A DNA stretch of 64,000 nt from CAWBRY01 sp963791295 (GCA_963791295.1 CAWBRY010000004.1:1054001-1118000), one strand, 5' to 3'. Counted from the first letter of the stretch, positions 55,084-64,000 are shown. Program-made: numbers and translations. Notes: generated from the letters alone by a model not told the origin.

Positions 55084-55956
55084 ATGAAACCGCTCGATAG
55101 AAGGAAGTTCCTAAATCAAACAGCGCTGGGAATAGGTTCTGCGCTGCTTTATCCCCAATTGTTCAAACAGTTTGCCTCGTTACACGGAGCAGCGACTCAA
55201 CCCATCGGAACCCAGGTTTGGTTTGTAAAGGATAAGCTTATAAAAGATTTTCCAGGAACGCTGAAATGGTTGGCCGGTATGGGTTACCAGGTTATCGAAA
55301 TGTGTTCGCCTGTCGGTTATATAGACAGTGGCTTTGAACCGCTTACAAAAATTAAAGGCGCCGATATGCGCCGAATTATCAATGATACAGGGCTAAGTTG
55401 CCCGACCTGCCATTTTAATTTTGGAGAGCTCACCGAAAAATTGGACGATACCCTGGAATTTGCGGGACAATTGGGACTCTCTGATCTTGTTTGCTCCAGT
55501 TTTTGGTTACCTGACACAGCCACACTGAAGGATTATTTGGATGCAGCGGATAAGTTAAACAAGGTCGGAGAAAAAGTAAGTAAGGCAGGGTTCCAAACAG
55601 GGTTTCACAATCACGAGATGGAATTTGGCAAACGAGATGGTACTGTCATCTACGACGCATTGATGAATCAATTTGATCCGAAACTAGTCAAGATGCAATT
55701 TCAGACGGAAGTGATAAATCTGGGATATAAGGCGTCTACCTATTTTACAAAATACCCGGGAAGGTTTATTTCTTCTCATATGTCTGATTGGAGCGCTGAT
55801 AAAAAACAGGTTCCTATTGGTCAGGGGATCATCGATTGGAAAGAATTTTTCGCGGCAGCTCCGGCAGGAGGGCTTAAACATTTCCTCGTCGAGATGGCAG
55901 AGCCCACACTCAAGGAAAGTGCGGCGTATCTCCATAAATTGTTGGACAAGGCCTAG
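55084..55956 (+). CDS. exported sugar phosphate isomerase/epimerase (TIM barrel)
   Basis: This 290-residue xylose-isomerase-like TIM barrel has a Tat signal (LDRRKFLNQTALGIGSALL). Motifs include GTQVWFVKDKL, KWLAGMGYQVIEMCSPV, GFHNHEMEFG (metal region, about 176-185) and FISSHMSDW with a closing HFLVEMAEPT. The substrate is probably a sugar or inositol derivative in the periplasm. It converges on the Gfo/Idh/MocA gene, which has a similar signal, 3 bases away. Such pairs often act together in sugar oxidation and epimerisation. The stop TAG lies inside a short repeat. Confidence 0.86.
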   Translation: MKPLDRRKFLNQTALGIGSALLYPQLFKQFASLHGAATQPIGTQVWFVKDKLIKDFPGTLKWLAGMGYQVIEMCSPVGYIDSGFEPLTKIKGADMRRIINDTGLSCPTCHFNFGELTEKLDDTLEFAGQLGLSDLVCSSFWLPDTATLKDYLDAADKLNKVGEKVSKAGFQTGFHNHEMEFGKRDGTVIYDALMNQFDPKLVKMQFQTEVINLGYKASTYFTKYPGRFISSHMSDWSADKKQVPIGQGIIDWKEFFAAAPAGGLKHFLVEMAEPTLKESAAYLHKLLDKA

Positions 55957-55965
55957 ATGCTAGAG
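55952..55965 (+). repeat. CTAGATGCTAG, short copy of the stop-codon repeat (copy C)
   Basis: CCTAGATGCTAGAG includes the TAG stop of the sugar isomerase gene. It matches CTAGATGCTGGA of copies A and B at 11 of 12 positions, again with the stop codon inside the repeat. A short chance match is possible. Confidence 0.4.
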
Positions 55966-57480
55966 TGTCATCTCACCCCAACCCTTCCTGTATTCCCTTT
56001 TCACAAATTGGTTGGCAGCTTCGAAATTGGTGATACGCATATTCTCACCATCCCATTTATATGTTCTATATCTACCTGGCGTATTAATGCTTTCCATGTT
56101 GCCATATACCGGATCATTTCTTTTCACTTTTTCCCGAAGGTTGAAACTCCGCAACAATAAATTGCCCATCAAGACGGTCTCAGTTAACGGTCCTGCATAG
56201 CCGACAAAAGGTGAATCCACTTCAGCATTTCCATAGCCGGCAATACATGCATCCACCCATTGCCACCAATGACCATCCATGCCACCGGCAACGCGAGGAT
56301 ACTTTTGCGGAATATTTACATCCTTATTTAATGACAAAGGAAGAAGACGTGGATGACTTCCACCCCAACCACAAGACACCTTTCCCTTTGTGCCTATGAA
56401 TAAAGTGCCTCCTTCAAAATCGTTTTCCTCAGGAACGTCAGCCAGTGCTTCATTCATATTGAGATCAGGATCCAACTCATCCGGCCGATCCGGTACTATG
56501 CCGCCATCCATCCAATAAAGTTTTAGATCCCGGCCATCCTTCAATTTGAATTTATAACGTAATACACTCGCCACCGGAATACTTTCCGGATAATCGCTTT
56601 CCTGGAAGATCCCTGAATAATTCGTGGTGGCACTGCAAGTGACTTCCGTTGGATAACCCAAATTCAAAAGCTTGAATGCTGGACCAATTATGTGGCAGGC
56701 CATGTCTCCAAGTGCGCCGGTTCCGAAGCGCCACCAACCACGCCAATTGAAGGGAACCAGGTTATCTATATAATCGGTTTTTTCGGCAGTACCCAACCAT
56801 AAGTCCCATTTCAATTCTTTTGGAACTACTGCATGTGTTTTTGGCCATGGTATTCCTTGCGGCCATACGGGACGGTTCGTCCAATTATATACTTGTTCAA
56901 TATCGCCAATCAATCCTGCCTCAAACCATTCTCTCATGGTCCTCATTCCATCGCAGGATGCACCCTGATCGCCCATTTGAGTGACCACCTTATATTTTTC
57001 TGCAGCTTGTGTAAGTATTCGGGCTTCATAGATATCATGCGTGAGCGGCTTTTGCAGGTATAAATGTTTCTTCAGCTTCATCGCACTCAAACCCACAATA
57101 GCATGGTTGTGGTCTGGGATCGCTACCGATACGGCATCGAAATTCTTACTTTCCTTTTCAAACATTTCACGCCAGTCGTGGTAAAATCCTGCTTTTGGAA
57201 ATTGTTTTCTCCGGGGCGCCGCCATGCGGTCGTCCACATCGCATAGAAAAGCGACAACTGCATTTTTTTTAGGCGCCGTGGCGTAATGATTAATATCGCT
57301 TTCCCCTTCTCCTCCACAACCAACGGCTGCTATATAAAGTTTATCGCTCGGCGCTACAAATCCTCTGCCCAAGACATGACGGGGTATAATATAAGCCCCT
57401 GCTGCGGTGAGGGCCGTATTTTTTATGAAGTCGCTGCGACTGATCAGTTTCTTGTTAGAGTTTTTCTTACTGTTTTCCAT
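55960..57480 (-). CDS. Gfo/Idh/MocA family oxidoreductase
   Basis: This 506-residue NAD(P)-dependent sugar oxidoreductase has a Rossmann N-terminus (YIAAVGCGGEGESD, about 50-63), VAIPDHNHAIVGLSAMKLKKH and the catalytic-type Lys in LYLQKPLTHDIYEA. The C-terminal domain has WRGWWRFGTGALGDMACH. The N-terminal signal reads LISRSDFIKNTALTAAGAY: Tat-like, but with Arg-Ser in place of the Arg pair, so export is less certain. It belongs to the large Bacteroidota clade of exported Gfo proteins. It diverges from the ABC exporter gene. Confidence 0.9.
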   Translation of the reverse strand: MENSKKNSNKKLISRSDFIKNTALTAAGAYIIPRHVLGRGFVAPSDKLYIAAVGCGGEGESDINHYATAPKKNAVVAFLCDVDDRMAAPRRKQFPKAGFYHDWREMFEKESKNFDAVSVAIPDHNHAIVGLSAMKLKKHLYLQKPLTHDIYEARILTQAAEKYKVVTQMGDQGASCDGMRTMREWFEAGLIGDIEQVYNWTNRPVWPQGIPWPKTHAVVPKELKWDLWLGTAEKTDYIDNLVPFNWRGWWRFGTGALGDMACHIIGPAFKLLNLGYPTEVTCSATTNYSGIFQESDYPESIPVASVLRYKFKLKDGRDLKLYWMDGGIVPDRPDELDPDLNMNEALADVPEENDFEGGTLFIGTKGKVSCGWGGSHPRLLPLSLNKDVNIPQKYPRVAGGMDGHWWQWVDACIAGYGNAEVDSPFVGYAGPLTETVLMGNLLLRSFNLREKVKRNDPVYGNMESINTPGRYRTYKWDGENMRITNFEAANQFVKREYRKGWGEMTL

Positions 57481-57569
57481 AATCTTTTGTTTTGTTTATT
57501 CTCACAACGGGTAACTAAGGTAAATGCTTCTACTGTGGTTCAAAAAAAATTATAAAGTAACTTGTCCCG

Positions 57570-59384
57570 ATGGAAGATATTTCACCCAGCACGAAAAATC
57601 GAATTGGTCGGGTAAGGAAAAATTTAAGGCAGGGACTTTCCCTGGCCTGGGCGGCGTCTCCACGTTTATTAATTCGATATACGGTCCTCGGAATATTTAC
57701 TGCCATCATGCCTCCCATTTCGGTTTACCTGGGAGCACAGCTTGTCAATAAGATCGCGGATGCTCGTATAAATTCGCTTCCGTTTGAAGACTTCATTCCT
57801 ATTTTGTTAGGCTTGTGGATCTCTACCGGCTTGCATCGCGCGGTAGGAGCATACCTGGGATATGGCAGAAACCTGTACGTCCGACGTGTAGAATTAGAAG
57901 CTGAGCGACGCCTACTTAATAAGGCCTCCAAAGTAGATCTAGGTCATTTTGATAACTCGGATTGGTTCGACCGGCTTGCGAGAGCGAAGCGGGATGTATC
58001 CTGGAGACCCGGCGATCTGACCTGGTCTGTACTTGGGTTGTCAGGAAATATAGTTACCATAATACTCATGGCCGGGTTATTAGCAAGTCTTCATTATGTC
58101 CTGGTCATTCTCGCGCTGGCTGCTGCATTTCTTTCCCTCGCTATTGAAAGCAGGGTGACTTCAAAGCTTTATAAATTTTATTATAAAGAAACTCCGGAGG
58201 AGCGTGAGCGTGGATATATCGGTGAACTGCTTGTTGAACCCCGAAGCACCAAAGAAATCAGGGCCAATGTGTTGGCAGATTATTTATTAGACAGGCATCG
58301 CCGACTGTCCGAAGATTTGTTCAAACAGAGGGAACGTATGTATCGCTCCGGAACAAGAATTTCCGTGCTTACAGGTATTGTCACCGGCACAACATTGGCG
58401 CTTGCGTATGCATTTGTCGCGCTGCGTGGTCTGGAAGGAACGATCAATGCAGGTGGTGTGGTGCTGGTGGTCGGCGCATTTACTTCTGTCTCGGGAACGC
58501 TCGGACAAATCTCTTCTACGTTTGTCGCGGTTGATCAGCATACGACTTTCCTCGATGACTACTTTTCATTTCTATCTATTGAAGAGCTGATACCTATTCC
58601 CGCGAAGCCTATTGAAATTCCTCAAGGACCTATCAACAGTATTGAATTTGAAGATGTCGGTTTCACATATCCCGGAGGCAGTGAACCGGCATTGCAAGGA
58701 TTGAATTTAAGAATAAGACCTGGCGAGTTGATAGCCCTGGTGGGTGAGAACGGTGCGGGTAAGAGCACCCTCATAAAATTATTGCTTCGGTTTTATGATG
58801 CTCAGCATGGAGCGGTTAGCGTCGGGGGTATCGATGTAAAAGATATGGATCCCACTTCATTGAGAAGTCGAATAGGCGTGCTATTTCAGGATTATACCAA
58901 TTACGAACTGACGGTCAGGGAAAATGTAATGATGGGCTGGCCTTATGGCAAGACAGATGATGATCGTGTAATGAAGGCACTAAAGGATTCGCGTAGTGAA
59001 TGGTTAGTAAAGAAAATGCCAAATGGACTTAACTCCAAAGTTGGCCGTTTGTTTGAAGGTGGGCATGATCTTTCGGGCGGAGAATGGCAGCGATTGGCAT
59101 TAGCTCGCCTCATGTTTCGGGATGCGGATATATGGATCATGGATGAACCAACTTCATCCCTGGATCCAGAGGCTGAAGCTGCCATATTTGCTGAACTAAA
59201 AGAAAATTTGAAGGACCGGATCGGCATTGTCATATCACATCGTTTTTCAACTGTACGTATTGCCGATCGCATCGCGGTGATTGATGGAGGCCGCGTGACT
59301 GAACTGGGCACGCATGAAGAATTATTAAGAGCAAAAAACAGGTATGCTCAATTGTTTGAATTACAAGCCTCCGGTTATCGATAA
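57570..59384 (+). CDS. ABC exporter, fused permease and ATPase
   Basis: This 604-residue half transporter of the type IV exporter fold has six predicted spans in residues about 30-320, then an ATPase with Walker A VGENGAGKSTLIK (about 390-402), Q-loop LFQDYTNYEL, signature LSGGEWQRLALARL (about 500) and Walker B IWIMDEPTSSLD. The switch is VISHRFSTVRIAD. It would work as a homodimer; the cargo is not evident. The region upstream of the ATG at 57570 is AT-rich. No cargo or biosynthesis gene is adjacent. Confidence 0.92.
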   Translation: MEDISPSTKNRIGRVRKNLRQGLSLAWAASPRLLIRYTVLGIFTAIMPPISVYLGAQLVNKIADARINSLPFEDFIPILLGLWISTGLHRAVGAYLGYGRNLYVRRVELEAERRLLNKASKVDLGHFDNSDWFDRLARAKRDVSWRPGDLTWSVLGLSGNIVTIILMAGLLASLHYVLVILALAAAFLSLAIESRVTSKLYKFYYKETPEERERGYIGELLVEPRSTKEIRANVLADYLLDRHRRLSEDLFKQRERMYRSGTRISVLTGIVTGTTLALAYAFVALRGLEGTINAGGVVLVVGAFTSVSGTLGQISSTFVAVDQHTTFLDDYFSFLSIEELIPIPAKPIEIPQGPINSIEFEDVGFTYPGGSEPALQGLNLRIRPGELIALVGENGAGKSTLIKLLLRFYDAQHGAVSVGGIDVKDMDPTSLRSRIGVLFQDYTNYELTVRENVMMGWPYGKTDDDRVMKALKDSRSEWLVKKMPNGLNSKVGRLFEGGHDLSGGEWQRLALARLMFRDADIWIMDEPTSSLDPEAEAAIFAELKENLKDRIGIVISHRFSTVRIADRIAVIDGGRVTELGTHEELLRAKNRYAQLFELQASGYR

Positions 59385-59493
59385 ACATATTGGGGAAATT
59401 AATACACCAAATTAATAACTTCGAAACTCTTTGCTTGGAACCATTTTTGTGACGAACCCCATTTTTAAGAGCGTCAATTTTAAAATAAATTTT

Positions 59494-60003
59494 ATGGCAA
59501 CAACTCAAAAAATTAATTCCAACCTGTGGTTTGATACACAGGCTGAGGAAGCGGCAAAATTTTATACTTCTGTCTTTAAGAATTCAAAGTTGGGCAAGAT
59601 CTCCCGGTATGGGAAAGAAGGATTTGAAATTCATAAAAGACCAGAAGGTTCCGTTATGACCGTTGAATTTTGGCTGGAAGGTCAACTGTTCACGGCGTTA
59701 AATGGTGGACCACATTTCAAATTCAATGAGGCAATTTCTCTAGTCATCAATTGCGATAACCAGGAAGAGGTCGATTTTTATTGGAACAAACTCTCGGAAG
59801 GTGGCGATAAGAATTCGCAGCAGTGCGGATGGTTGAAAGATAAATACGGTTTGTCATGGCAGGTCGTACCAAAAATTTTGGGCGAATGGATGAGCGATCC
59901 GGACAAAGAAAAAGCGGGAAGAGTGATGAATGCGATGCTAAAAATGAAAAAGATAGAGATTGCCAAGTTGAAAGAGGCTTACTCAAACATGGCGTTAGCA
60001 TAA
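59494..60003 (+). CDS. VOC family protein (PhnB/3-demethylubiquinone methyltransferase-like fold)
   Basis: This protein has 169 residues from ATG 59494. The family is recognised from KINSNLWFDTQAEEAAKFYTSVF, GSVMTVEFWLEGQLFTALNGG and the second half LVINCDNQEEVDFYWNKLSEGG, with WLKDKYGLSWQVVPKIL. It is the VOC metalloenzyme-like fold often annotated as 3-demethylubiquinone-9 3-methyltransferase, a label not supported by activity data. The substrate is unknown. An intrinsic terminator follows directly. Confidence 0.88.
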   Translation: MATTQKINSNLWFDTQAEEAAKFYTSVFKNSKLGKISRYGKEGFEIHKRPEGSVMTVEFWLEGQLFTALNGGPHFKFNEAISLVINCDNQEEVDFYWNKLSEGGDKNSQQCGWLKDKYGLSWQVVPKILGEWMSDPDKEKAGRVMNAMLKMKKIEIAKLKEAYSNMALA

Positions 60004-60008
60004 TTTTC

Positions 60009-60041
60009 AAAGCCCCCCTTTGGGAGATTTAGGGGGGCTTT
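60009..60041 (+). terminator. intrinsic terminator after the VOC gene
   Basis: A 10-base perfect stem AAAGCCCCCC/GGGGGGCTTT with a 13-base loop is followed by TATTTT. It starts 5 bases after the VOC stop codon. Confidence 0.85.
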
Positions 60042-60137
60042 ATTTTCGCCCTTTGCTGAATAAGCTTCCCAAAAGAAAAATAAAGAAATCATTCCGCCCC
60101 AGAACCCATAATCATAAGATAAAATAAATATTTTTTC

Positions 60138-60145
60138 TAACTTTA
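60138..60145 (+). promoter_or_regulatory. -7-like element TAACTTTA upstream of the YtxH gene
   Basis: TAACTTTA differs from TAnnTTTG at the last base and lies 32 bases before ATG 60178. It follows the terminator, so this gene has its own promoter region. Confidence 0.4.
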
Positions 60146-60177
60146 TAGTGCATTTTTTGAAACCTAATATCGATCTT

Positions 60178-60489
60178 ATGGCAAACAAGGCACTCTTCAA
60201 TTTTGTAGCCGGTGCGGCGGTCGGCACTTTGTTAGGAATTCTGTTTGCACCGGCCAAAGGTGCGGAAACAAGAAGAAAAATCTTTAAAACCACCGACGAC
60301 GTGGCTGATTCCGTTAAGACTGTCTTTAGTGATTTTGTGGAGACAATTAAAGACATCTACACAGGCATATTTGATGAAGTAGAAGATGAGGAAAAAAGAC
60401 TCGAAAGAGAGTCCCGGTTTGATTCCATTCGTACCGAGACAAAATTAATCAAAGACCAAGCCGATTCACTAAAAAACGCCTTGTCTTAA
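60178..60489 (+). CDS. YtxH domain-containing protein
   Basis: This protein has 103 residues from ATG 60178. A glycine-rich hydrophobic start NFVAGAAVGTLLGILFAPAKG (about 7-27) is followed by GAETRRKIF and a charged helical tail with SVKTVFSDFVETIKDIY. This is the YtxH family, small membrane-associated proteins linked to general stress. The role is not known in detail. It is convergent with the LamG gene. Confidence 0.85.
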   Translation: MANKALFNFVAGAAVGTLLGILFAPAKGAETRRKIFKTTDDVADSVKTVFSDFVETIKDIYTGIFDEVEDEEKRLERESRFDSIRTETKLIKDQADSLKNALS

Positions 60490-60523
60490 ATCGAAATCAA
60501 AAAATTTCCCCCATGCCTTATTC

Positions 60524-62398
60524 TTACTGCACGAATACCCGTTCAGACTGGTTCGCCGTCTTTAATAAATATATCCCTCCTGAATAAGCATTTAAATTGA
60601 TTGGCGTTGTACCTGGATTCAACTGTTTTTGCCAGATTAATCTGCCTTCGCTATCGTAAATGGAAAGATTAGCCGACTGATTCATTTTGATTTGCAGAAT
60701 CCCATTTGTGACAGGGTTATTCAATATTGAAAATGCCAGCTTGTTGTCTGTAAACCGTACCATCCGGACTTCACTATAACTTTTCCTGCCATCCAGATCT
60801 GATTGCATAATGCGGTAGTAGTTATTACCCGTTTGAGGAGATTTATCAATAAAGCTGTAGTCACTAACGCTAGTGCTATTGCCGGCAGCCATTATTATTC
60901 CAATGTCGCTCCAATTTGCAGCATCAACACTATGCTGAACAATAAAATTTTTTGAGTTCTGCTCGCTGGATGTACTCCATCTTAGCAGTATCGAGGTATT
61001 TTGTTTCTCTGCTGTAAAGCTGCGCCACGTAACCGGAAGAACAGCGAGGCTTGAAAACTGAGTTACAAAATTGGAGTTGGCACCAGTCAAGTTAAAATTG
61101 GTGATCGTCCCATTATTCTCGCCCTTCTGGTCAGGCAAAGTAGCTAGTCCGGTGTTAGTTCCTGCGGTGATTCCCTGGTTTGTTGTGTAATAGCTTACCA
61201 ATGCGGTTTGAGTTGTAGGGTCCAGTTCCCTACTCATATTCGCCTGGATTTCGGCTTGAGTCCTTGCGACATTCCATACTCTGAATTCATCGGCAAAACC
61301 TCCAAAATATTCCAAGAATCCCGTCTGATTTCCCAATGTCAGCGGATTTGAATTGGAAGCAATAGTTCCCGCTATCACTAGTGATGAAGCCAATGTTCCG
61401 TCGACATACACCTTCATTGTTGTCCCATCATAGGTGCCTGCTAAATGATGCCACGCATTCAATGAAGGATAGTTGACTTGAAGTACTTTCCAGCTTCCTG
61501 CAATAAATAAATAGAATATGGCGTGTGTCCAGCCATCGTCGGTACGCGGGAAAATATAACCGTTATTGATGGTATTGCTGGATTTATTGATCACGTTTTG
61601 AATTCCAGTGTTTTTAGTTGCGTAGACCCAGGCTTCCAATGTTATTGCAGTGGTAATATCCAGTGAATTGTTATCAGGCATTGTAACCACATCATTGATA
61701 CCGTCGAAGGAAAGCGCATTGGCGGCAAATTGAACAGGACTCAGCGCCCAACCGGGTGTATTTTGTAAAGTACCGTCCAAACCCATCGTATTTGTGCAGG
61801 AATTGATCAATGTGAGACCTCCATTTTCATTGCATTTGTAATAGGCCACTAAGCCACTGGCACCGTTAGCCGGACCTTTGAACATTTTTTGTTTGATCTG
61901 TGCCTGGGTGAGAGCAATATTCCAGATGCGGACTTCATCTACATTTCCCTGGAATACACTTGAGCCAGCAAAGTGACTTGCGACATATGTAACCTCGGAG
62001 GTGTAAGCCGGCACTGCGCTATTGGTGCTGACCAATACACCATCTCTATATAATTTCATCGTAGTGGTTGGCTGATCATACGTGACAGCCACATGTACCC
62101 ATTGATTCGTTGGGAAGGTGATTACGTCGTTGACCTGCGAATAGTTTCCTGCCTGCCCGGCTCTTAAAGTCCCGCTGTTAATCCACAATGGTGTATTGTT
62201 GGAAGATATGATATTGCGATTGCCAGTGGCGTTGGTGAGAAAGACCCAGGCTTCTTTGGTATAGGAAGTGTTGGAAGCTAACGGCGAACCGATATCGACG
62301 TATTGATTAGAACCATTTAGGGTTAGGGCATAGTTAGTTTGTGCAATGATTGATAGAGCCGGCAGGGTAAGCAGGATAATAAGCAGTCCTTTTTTCAT
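60524..62398 (-). CDS. secreted LamG-domain protein with T9SS sorting signal
   Basis: This protein has 624 residues from ATG 62398, which opens a signal peptide MKKGLLIILLTLPALSIIAQ. Two LamG/concanavalin-like domains follow (about 22-205 and 215-400), with GSNQYVDIGSPLAS, GNVDEVRIWN and DVVTMPDNNSLD, GFADEFRVWNVAR. A fibronectin-like stretch starts at LPVTWRSFTAEKQN. The C-terminal T9SS type A signal has NNPVTNGILQI, LSIYDSEGRLIWQKQL and the end GGIYLLKTANQSERVFVQ. It is an exported adhesin or carbohydrate-binding protein; the ligand is unknown. Confidence 0.9.
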   Translation of the reverse strand: MKKGLLIILLTLPALSIIAQTNYALTLNGSNQYVDIGSPLASNTSYTKEAWVFLTNATGNRNIISSNNTPLWINSGTLRAGQAGNYSQVNDVITFPTNQWVHVAVTYDQPTTTMKLYRDGVLVSTNSAVPAYTSEVTYVASHFAGSSVFQGNVDEVRIWNIALTQAQIKQKMFKGPANGASGLVAYYKCNENGGLTLINSCTNTMGLDGTLQNTPGWALSPVQFAANALSFDGINDVVTMPDNNSLDITTAITLEAWVYATKNTGIQNVINKSSNTINNGYIFPRTDDGWTHAIFYLFIAGSWKVLQVNYPSLNAWHHLAGTYDGTTMKVYVDGTLASSLVIAGTIASNSNPLTLGNQTGFLEYFGGFADEFRVWNVARTQAEIQANMSRELDPTTQTALVSYYTTNQGITAGTNTGLATLPDQKGENNGTITNFNLTGANSNFVTQFSSLAVLPVTWRSFTAEKQNTSILLRWSTSSEQNSKNFIVQHSVDAANWSDIGIIMAAGNSTSVSDYSFIDKSPQTGNNYYRIMQSDLDGRKSYSEVRMVRFTDNKLAFSILNNPVTNGILQIKMNQSANLSIYDSEGRLIWQKQLNPGTTPINLNAYSGGIYLLKTANQSERVFVQ

Positions 62399-62431
62399 AG
62401 ATAAATATTCTTTGAGGGAAAGGGAATGCCG

Positions 62432-62439
62432 CAAACTTA
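62432..62439 (-). promoter_or_regulatory. -7 element TAAGTTTG upstream of the LamG gene
   Basis: On the minus strand TAAGTTTG matches TAnnTTTG exactly, 33 bases before ATG 62398. A TTG within it gives a false longer frame. Confidence 0.5.
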
Positions 62440-62479
62440 GAATAATTTGAACTTGAGATAGCCCTAAGTTTTCCCCTCA

Positions 62480-62770
62480 CTATTTATCCTCATCTTCCTT
62501 AACGAATGTGCCGTTGGCATCAAACTCAGCCTTCATCTTTTTTCCAGCCATATCGAATTTGGCCTTGTAGGTTTCGTTATTGTCCTCATGTGCATTTTCC
62601 CAGGTAATACCTGTCGCTGTGGAATATTTTGCACTGAATGCGGACTTAACCGATTCAGGAACATCTTTTATCGATAATTCCTTGTCTCCTTTTCCTTTTT
62701 TATCGCTGCTGCAAGCGGGGATAGCATAAAGAGAAATACTAATCGTTAGAATTATAATGACCTTTTTCAT
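62480..62770 (-). CDS. small PepSY-like lipoprotein
   Basis: This protein has 96 residues from ATG 62770. A lipoprotein-type signal ends AIPACSSDKKG. The body (VPESVKSAFSAKYSTATGITWE and YKAKFDMAGKKMKAEFDANGTF) matches the PepSY-like (DUF2874) fold of small Bacteroidota periplasmic proteins. The role is unknown. It stands alone with its own -7 element; the LamG gene is next on the same strand but with a separate promoter element. Confidence 0.82.
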   Translation of the reverse strand: MKKVIIILTISISLYAIPACSSDKKGKGDKELSIKDVPESVKSAFSAKYSTATGITWENAHEDNNETYKAKFDMAGKKMKAEFDANGTFVKEDEDK

Positions 62771-62794
62771 ATAAAATGATTTGCCTTCCCTATA

Positions 62795-62802
62795 CAAACC
62801 TA
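62795..62802 (-). promoter_or_regulatory. -7 element TAGGTTTG upstream of the PepSY-like gene
   Basis: On the minus strand TAGGTTTG matches TAnnTTTG exactly and lies 24 bases before ATG 62770. Confidence 0.5.
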
Positions 62803-62895
62803 ATGCCGTTATCTTTTACAACTTCAAGATAATGGCCCTCTTTGTGTATCTTTTGTTCCCGTTGGGTCATCTATACTAAAAAAAATATTCTTTTT

Positions 62896-64000
62896 ATGAA
62901 TAAAGTATACAACCGGTTCCAATCAAGAAGACAGTTCATTGGCACTTTTGCGGCGGCGATTCCCCTTTTAACATTAGGGAAAGTAGAGCCAGAAATCATT
63001 TTGCACAATGGAAAAATTTTCACGGTCAATGTCAACGAACCAACCGCAGAAGCCATAGCTATTGGCGAAGGAAGGATAATAGCGGTAGGAAGCAATGCAG
63101 AGGTATTAAGAATGGCAACAGGTCGGACAAAGAAAATTGACTTAGGATATAAAACCGTTGTCCCAGGTTTTATCGATGCCCATACTCATCCGGCCTATGC
63201 AGGCATTAAACATTTGAAAATGGTCGATTGCGATTTGCGCTCGATAAAAGAAATTCAGGAAGCGATCCGCAAACGAGCAGCGATAACTGCTAAGGGCGAG
63301 TGGGTGGAAGGATTTAAATACGATGACACAAAAACCAGTGAGGGCCGCAAAATAAATTTAACCGATTTAGATGAAGCTGCTCCAGAGCATCCCGTACGAA
63401 TAACGCACCGGGGAGGTCACACTAATTACTGTAATTCTCTTGCTTTCAAGTTGGCAAAAGTAAATGAAGCAACTCCGAATCCGCAGGGCGGGGAATTTGA
63501 AAAATCTACCGATGGAAAGTTGACCGGTTGTGTAAAGGAATCCGCCACGGATGTCTTTGATAACCTCATTCCCAATTTAGACACACGTGATGAAATGCGC
63601 GAAGGTGTGAAACTGATTTCGAAGATGATGGCCAGGACAGGAATTACATCCGCCACTGATGCCGGTGGAAGCCCGGAATATTTGCAGGGTTATGAAGATG
63701 CTTACGAATCCGGGGACTTAAAAATCCGCATTTATTTTATGGTTTTATATCCCCATATCGAGAAAATGATTGCTGCCGGAGTCAGAACAGGTATGGGCAA
63801 CGATTGGGTAAAAATTGGAGGTATGAAAATGACCTGCGATGGATCCATATCGGAGCGAACGGCGAGATTATCACAGCCATATATCGGTCGCCCCAATGAT
63901 TACGGTATTCTTGTAATGGATGAAGAACAAATGTATCCTTATGCAAGAAAAGCCTACGATGCGGGATGGCAGATCGGCATACATTCAAACGGAGATGTGG
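62896..64000 (+). CDS. YtcJ-like amidohydrolase with Tat signal (truncated by window end)
   Basis: The first 368 residues are visible; the frame runs off the window. The N-terminus NRFQSRRQFIGTFAAAIPLLTLG is a twin-arginine signal. The amidohydrolase fold shows ILHNGKIFTVNVNEPTAEAIAI, the metal motif GFIDAHTHP (His96 and His98), HRGGHTNYCNSLAF, and KIGGMKMTCDGSISERTA followed by GWQIGIHSNGD. These match the YtcJ/metal-dependent hydrolase group, which acts on amides or related C-N bonds. The substrate is unknown. Further ligands lie beyond base 64000. Confidence 0.9.
   Translation, partial: MNKVYNRFQSRRQFIGTFAAAIPLLTLGKVEPEIILHNGKIFTVNVNEPTAEAIAIGEGRIIAVGSNAEVLRMATGRTKKIDLGYKTVVPGFIDAHTHPAYAGIKHLKMVDCDLRSIKEIQEAIRKRAAITAKGEWVEGFKYDDTKTSEGRKINLTDLDEAAPEHPVRITHRGGHTNYCNSLAFKLAKVNEATPNPQGGEFEKSTDGKLTGCVKESATDVFDNLIPNLDTRDEMREGVKLISKMMARTGITSATDAGGSPEYLQGYEDAYESGDLKIRIYFMVLYPHIEKMIAAGVRTGMGNDWVKIGGMKMTCDGSISERTARLSQPYIGRPNDYGILVMDEEQMYPYARKAYDAGWQIGIHSNGDV

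Noticed and set aside
57570..59384. ABC exporter as part of a peptide or antibiotic cluster
   Set aside because: No precursor, modification or immunity genes adjoin.
60009..60041. G/C-run inverted repeat considered as a mobile-element end
   Set aside because: No transposase or target duplication is near, and it sits directly after a stop codon with a T-rich tail, so it is a terminator.
1..64000. tRNA, rRNA, riboswitch, insertion sequence or prophage
   Set aside because: Reading the gaps between genes showed no tRNA T-loop pattern, rRNA stretch, transposase, integrase or phage structural gene.

Overview
This is a dense 64 kb stretch of a Bacteroidota chromosome, most like Chitinophagaceae. 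The evidence is the -7 promoter element TAnnTTTG ahead of many genes, two type IX secretion (T9SS) C-terminal sorting domains, a DUF1800/DUF1501 pair, TIGR00266, DUF1015, DUF2652 and PepSY-like families, and moderate GC. The genus cannot be fixed from the sequence. No rRNA, tRNA, CRISPR array, insertion sequence or prophage was seen, and no gap between genes exceeds 300 bases.

Layout. 1-3.3 kb: T9SS-linked DUF1800/DUF1501 pair. 3.4-8.1 kb: tandem GAF-like paralogs of unknown role. 8.2-18 kb: three large paralogous outer-membrane proteins. One is on the plus strand; two are on the minus strand behind an SdiA-regulated-like lipoprotein. A fourth paralog lies at 50.4-52.9 kb. 19-20.3 kb: HD domain fused to a Pycsar-type membrane effector. 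20.3-22.1 kb: KorA-type 2-oxoacid:ferredoxin oxidoreductase. 22.4-29.2 kb: two M16 proteases flanking TIGR00266. 29.3-36.1 kb: a TetR/TolC/adaptor/RND efflux operon with a candidate operator. 36.2-43.4 kb: DUF502, S1/P1-like zinc enzyme, SerC, DUF1015, TPR protein and acyl-CoA synthetase. 43.4-44.9 kb: ECF sigma factor, small membrane protein and Spy/CpxP-like protein. 44.9-50.3 kb: Nif3-like protein with a Tat signal, a quinone reductase-UbiA fusion, DUF2652-SRPBCC and an AsmA-like protein. 53-54.9 kb: PLP dehydratase and ornithine cyclodeaminase pair. 55-64 kb: sugar isomerase, Gfo/Idh/MocA protein, ABC exporter, VOC protein, YtxH, LamG-T9SS protein, PepSY-like lipoprotein and a truncated YtcJ-like amidohydrolase.

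The most unusual content is the outer-membrane paralog family. All four copies have a C-terminal BamA/TamA-like barrel and a central region whose DRHxxQW and DRDQ motifs resemble the catalytic and metal-binding loops of CotH/Fam20C/HipA-type atypical kinases. Two copies also carry an N-terminal purple-acid-phosphatase-like domain, intact in one and missing key residues in the other. A kinase-like and a phosphatase-like module on one surface-anchored chain suggests extracytoplasmic phosphoryl transfer, which is an inference. Secondary points are the HD-Pycsar effector without a cyclase, the quinone reductase-prenyltransferase fusion, and a short CTAGATGCTGG-type repeat found at three stop codons.
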